A stretch of DNA of 64,000 bases from Hydractinia symbiolongicarpus (Eukaryota; Cnidaria; Hydrozoa; Anthoathecata; Hydractiniidae), in the NCBI RefSeq assembly GCF_029227915.1, contig NC_079881.1:26885501-26949500 (forward strand), in the 5' to 3' direction. Under the pieces are notes generated by a model. The model was not told the DNA's origin. It was given only the letters and a program-made list of their open reading frames with translations, and made no database searches. Below are positions 61,130-64,000 of this stretch, piece by piece (within the stretch, counting starts at the first letter, position 1; each line of letters begins with the position of its first letter). The position numbers and the translations under genes are program-made.

Positions 61130-62348
61130 ATCGTTCGGGAAATAAGTTTACTCCCTGGGTACTTTTCTTTGTATACTTTTGACTATGCGGGCCAGGCCCG
61201 GGATTTACGGGAAATCGCGGGTTTTCGTTTGCCGGCGATTAAACTTCTTTTATTCAGCGTCTCATCAAAAATAAAAACATTTTTAAAAACTACAAGTCTT
61301 ATGCGTTTTAGTGGTGAAAAAATAATTTAAAAAATCGTTCTGGAAATGAGTTTACTCACAGGGTACTTTCTTTGTATACATTCGACTATACGGGCCAAGC
61401 CCGGGATTTGCTGGAAATCGCGGGTTTTCGTTTGCCGGCGATTAAACCTCTTTCATTAAGCGTCTCATCAAAAATGAAAACATTTTTAAAAACTACAAGT
61501 CTCATGGGCTTTAGTGGTGAAATAATAATTTAAAAAATCGTTGGGGAAATGAGTTTACTCCCTGTGTACTTTCTTTGTATACTTTTGACTATACGGGCCG
61601 AGTCTGGGATTTACGGGAAATAGCAGGTTTTCGTTTGCCGGCGATTAAACTTCTTTTATTCAGCGTCTCATCAAAAATGAAAACATTTTTGAAAACTACA
61701 AGTCTCATGCGATTTAGCGGTGAAAAGATAATTTAAAAAATCGTTCTGGAAATGAGTTTACTCACAGGGTACTTTCTTTGTATACATTCGACTATGCGGG
61801 CCAAGCCCGGGATTTGCGGGAAATCGCGGGTTTTCGTTTGCCGGCGATTAAACCTCTTTCATTAAGCGTCTCATCAAAAATGAAAACATTTTTAAAAACT
61901 ACAAGTCTCATGGGCTTTAGTGGTGAAATAATAATTTAAAAAATCGTTCTGGAAATGAGTTTACTCACAAGGTACTTTCTTTGTATACATTCCACTATAC
62001 TGGACAAGCCCGGGATTTACGGGAAATCGCGGGTTTTCGTTTGCCGGCGATTAAACCCCTTTCATTAAGCGTCTCATTAAAAATGAAAACATTTTTGAAA
62101 ACTACAAGTCTCATTCGTTCTAGTGGTGCAGAAATAATTTGAAAAATCCTTCGGGAAATCAGTTTACTCATTGGGTACTTTCTTTATATACATTTAACTA
62201 TACGTGCCAAGCCCGGGATTTACGGGAAAACGCGGGTTTTCGTTTGCCGGCGATTAAACTTCTTTTATTGAGGGTCTCATCAAAAATAAAAACAAGTTTG
62301 AAAACTACAAGTCTCATGCGTTTTAGTGGTGAAAAAATAATTTAAAAA
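61130..62348 (+). repeat. 6-mer HOR k4-k5-k6-k1-k2-k3 (~1,219 bp), reference copy
   Basis: Monomers: k4 61130-61333 (AAATAAGTTTACTCCC, TATGCGGGCCAGGCC), k5 61334-61536 (GATTTGCTGG, ATGGGCTTTAG), k6 61537-61739 (CCTGTGTAC, GAGTCTGGG, AAATAGCAGG), k1 61740-61942 (TATGCGGGCC, GATTTGCGGG), k2 61943-62145 (CATTCCACTATAC, CCCCTTTC, GTGCAGAAATAATTTG), k3 62146-62348 (AAATCAGTTTACTCATTGGG, ATATACAT, ACGTGCC, GGGAAAACG, TTGAGGGTCTC). The k3 starts at 58.48, 60.52 and 62.15 kb are 10 and 8 monomers apart, the 6-mer plus inserted 4-mer or dimer. Confidence 0.87.
61787..61800 (+). other. CENP-B-box-like motif (short spacer)
   Basis: TTCGACTATGCGGG in reference monomer k1. k5 also carries the motif; k2 has TTCC and k3 TTTA or TTCA instead. 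Confidence 0.4.
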
Positions 62349-64000
62349 ATCGTTCGGGAAATAAGTTTACTCCCTGGGTACTTTCTTTGTATACTTTTGA
62401 CTATGCGGGCCAGGCCCGGGATTTACGGGAAATCGCGGGTTTTCGTTTGCCGGCGATTAAACTTCTTTTATTCAGCGTCTCATCAAAAATGAAAACATTT
62501 TTGAAAACTACAAGTCTTATGCATTTTAGTGGTGAAAAAATAATTTAAAAAATCGTTCTGGAAATGAGTTTACTCACAGGGTACTTTCTTTGTATACATT
62601 CGACTATACGGGCCAAGCCCGGGATTTGCGGGAAATCGCGGGTTTTCGTTTGCCCGCGATTAAACCTCTTTCATTAAGCGTCTCATCAAAAATGAAAACA
62701 TTTTTGAAAACTACAAGTCTCATGGGCTTTAGTGGTGAAATAATAATTTAAAAAATCGTTCGGGAAATGAGTTTACTCACTGTGTACTTTCTTTGTATAC
62801 TTTTGACTATACGGCCGAGTCTGGGATTTACGGGAAATAGCAGGTTTTCGTTTGCCGGCGATTAAACTTCTTTTATTCAGTGTCTCATCAAAAATGAAAA
62901 CATTTTTGAAAACTACAAGTTTCATGCGATTTAGCGGTGAAAAGATAATTTAAAAAATCGTTCTGGAAATGAGTTTACTCACAGGGTACTTTCTTTGTAT
63001 ACATTCCACTATACGGGACAAGCCCGGGATTTACGGGAAATCGCGGGTTTTCGTTTGCCGGCGATTAAACCCCTTTCATTAAGCGTCTCATCAAAAATGA
63101 AAACATTTTTGAAAACTACAAGTCTCCTGCGTTTTAGTGGTGAAAAAATAATTTAAAAAATCGTTCGGGAAATAAGTTTACTCCCTGGGTACTTTCTTTG
63201 TATACTTTTGACTATGCGGGCCAAGCCTGGGATTTACGGAAAATCGCGGGTTTTCGTTTGCCGGCGATTAAACTTCTTTTATTCAGCGTCTCATCAAAAA
63301 TGAAAACATTTTTGAAAACTACAAGTCTTATGCGTTTTAGTGGTGAAAAAATAATTTAAAAAATCGTTCTGGAAATGAGTTTACTCACAGGGTACTTTCT
63401 TTGTATACATTCGACTATACGGGCCAAGCCCGGGATTTGCGGGAAATCGCGGGTTTTCGTTTGCCGGCGATTAAACCTCTTTCATTAAGCGTCTCATCAA
63501 AAATAAAAACATTTTTGAAAACTACAAGTCTTATGCGTTTTAGTGGTGAAAAAATAATTTAAAAAATCGCTCTGGAAATGAGTTCGCTCACAGGGTACTT
63601 TCTTTGTATACATTCGACTATACGTGCCAAGCCCGGGATTTACGGGAAAACGCGGGTTTTTGTTTGCCGGCGATTAAACTTCTTTTATTGAGCGTCTCAT
63701 CAAAAATGAAAAGAAGTTTGAAAACTACAAGTCTCATGCGTTTTAGTGGTGAAAAAATAATTTAAAAAAATCCTTCGGGAAATCAGTTTACTCATTGGGT
63801 ACTTTCTTTATATACATTCAACTATACGTGCCAAGCCCGGGATTTACGGGAAAACGCGGGTTTTCGTTTGCCGGCGATTAAACTTCTTTTATTCAGCGTC
63901 TCATCAAAAATGAAAACATTTTTGAAAACTACAAGTCTCATGCGATTTAGTGGTGAAAAGATAATTTAAAAAATCGTTCTGGAAATGAGTTTACTCACAG
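62139..64000 (+). repeat. 34-mer segmental copy, right member (open at window edge)
   Basis: Right partner of 55236-57098. An extra A in the A-rich end near 63766 changes the offset by one. Small differences such as GCCCGCGATT near 62652 against ACAGGCGATT, and CTCACTGTG near 62776 against CTCCCTGTG, show some divergence. The match still holds at the last base of the window. Confidence 0.82.

Larger units (their letters stand above)
1..64000 (+). repeat. Satellite DNA array, ~203-bp monomer, ~315 head-to-tail copies
   Basis: The core GCCGGCGATTAAAC recurs every 202-203 bp: the first seven anchors are at about 41, 244, 446, 649, 851 and 1054, and the same spacing continues to the right edge. 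All copies are in one orientation and no non-satellite sequence interrupts them. Both window ends cut a monomer, so the array continues outside. Monomers differ at diagnostic positions that define subtypes arranged in higher-order repeats. This organisation is known from centromeric and pericentromeric heterochromatin of animals and plants. The centromeric role is inference; the repeat structure is read directly. No coding gene is supported anywhere in the window. Confidence 0.98.

Noticed and set aside
1-64000. Many open reading frames of 60-113 codons on both strands, including a recurrent lysine/arginine-rich 71-codon minus-strand frame
   Set aside because: They are frames through the satellite itself. 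The 203-bp period is not a multiple of three, so each frame is closed within about 1.0-1.7 monomers. Identical frames recur only where the DNA is duplicated, no domain is recognisable, and overlapping frames on both strands are equally open.
1-64000. CRISPR array
   Set aside because: The repeating unit is about 203 bp with no alternation of short identical repeats and unique spacers; variation is spread across the unit.
1-64000. Ribosomal DNA spacer, tRNA or 5S RNA clusters
   Set aside because: No rRNA core sequence, tRNA A/B boxes with cloverleaf, or 5S internal control region is visible in the monomer or between monomers.
1-64000. Telomeric repeats or inverted (opposite-orientation) monomer blocks
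   Set aside because: No short telomere-type repeats were seen, and the GCCGGCGATTAAAC anchor is always on the plus strand.

Overview
The window is one uninterrupted block of eukaryotic satellite DNA. From the first base, which falls mid-monomer, to the last, also mid-monomer, it is a head-to-tail array of a roughly 203-bp monomer: about 315 copies, all in the same orientation. I find no gene, tRNA, rRNA, transposon or other unrelated sequence. The monomer is about 38% GC. It has a GC-rich half (monomer positions about 1-110, peaking at 57-107) and an AT-rich half (111-203). CpG is not depleted. The array resembles a centromeric or pericentromeric satellite, but the sequence alone does not identify the species and I recognise no named family.

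The array has layers. Monomers fall into recurrent subtypes, which are joined into higher-order repeats (HORs), and these are themselves duplicated. From left to right: a 4-mer HOR of 810 bp (1-1700); a shortened 5-mer of 988 bp in two copies (1548-3542); divergent monomers (3543-4690); a returning 4-mer (4691-5938); 4-mer and 5-mer blocks (about 5940-12048); a well-defined 6-mer a-b-c-d-e-f of about 1,217 bp (from 12049), which is also found as 6+4 and 6+4+6 compounds, including a 16-mer of about 3,244 bp in tandem (17524-24078); a 4-mer domain a-b-c'-f (about 26276-36400), where c' is a hybrid of monomers c and e; a 7-mer of 1,416 bp in two nearly perfect copies (36943-39815); weakly ordered monomers (39816-42000); a subfamily with an altered AT-rich half (42000-47000); a mixed zone; a 3-mer HOR of about 608 bp (48200-51250); dimer and trimer blocks (51250-53200); and a second 6-mer family k1-k6 with 8-, 10- and 34-mer derivatives (53200-64000).

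Each near-consensus monomer carries three conserved structural elements: a perfect 9-bp inverted repeat with a 4-bp loop, a run of four CGGG tetramers at about one-helical-turn spacing, and, in particular subtypes only, a motif like the mammalian CENP-B box with its spacer one base short. The open reading frames present, up to 113 codons, are by-products of the repeat. The period is not a multiple of three, and the same frames recur only because the DNA itself is duplicated.
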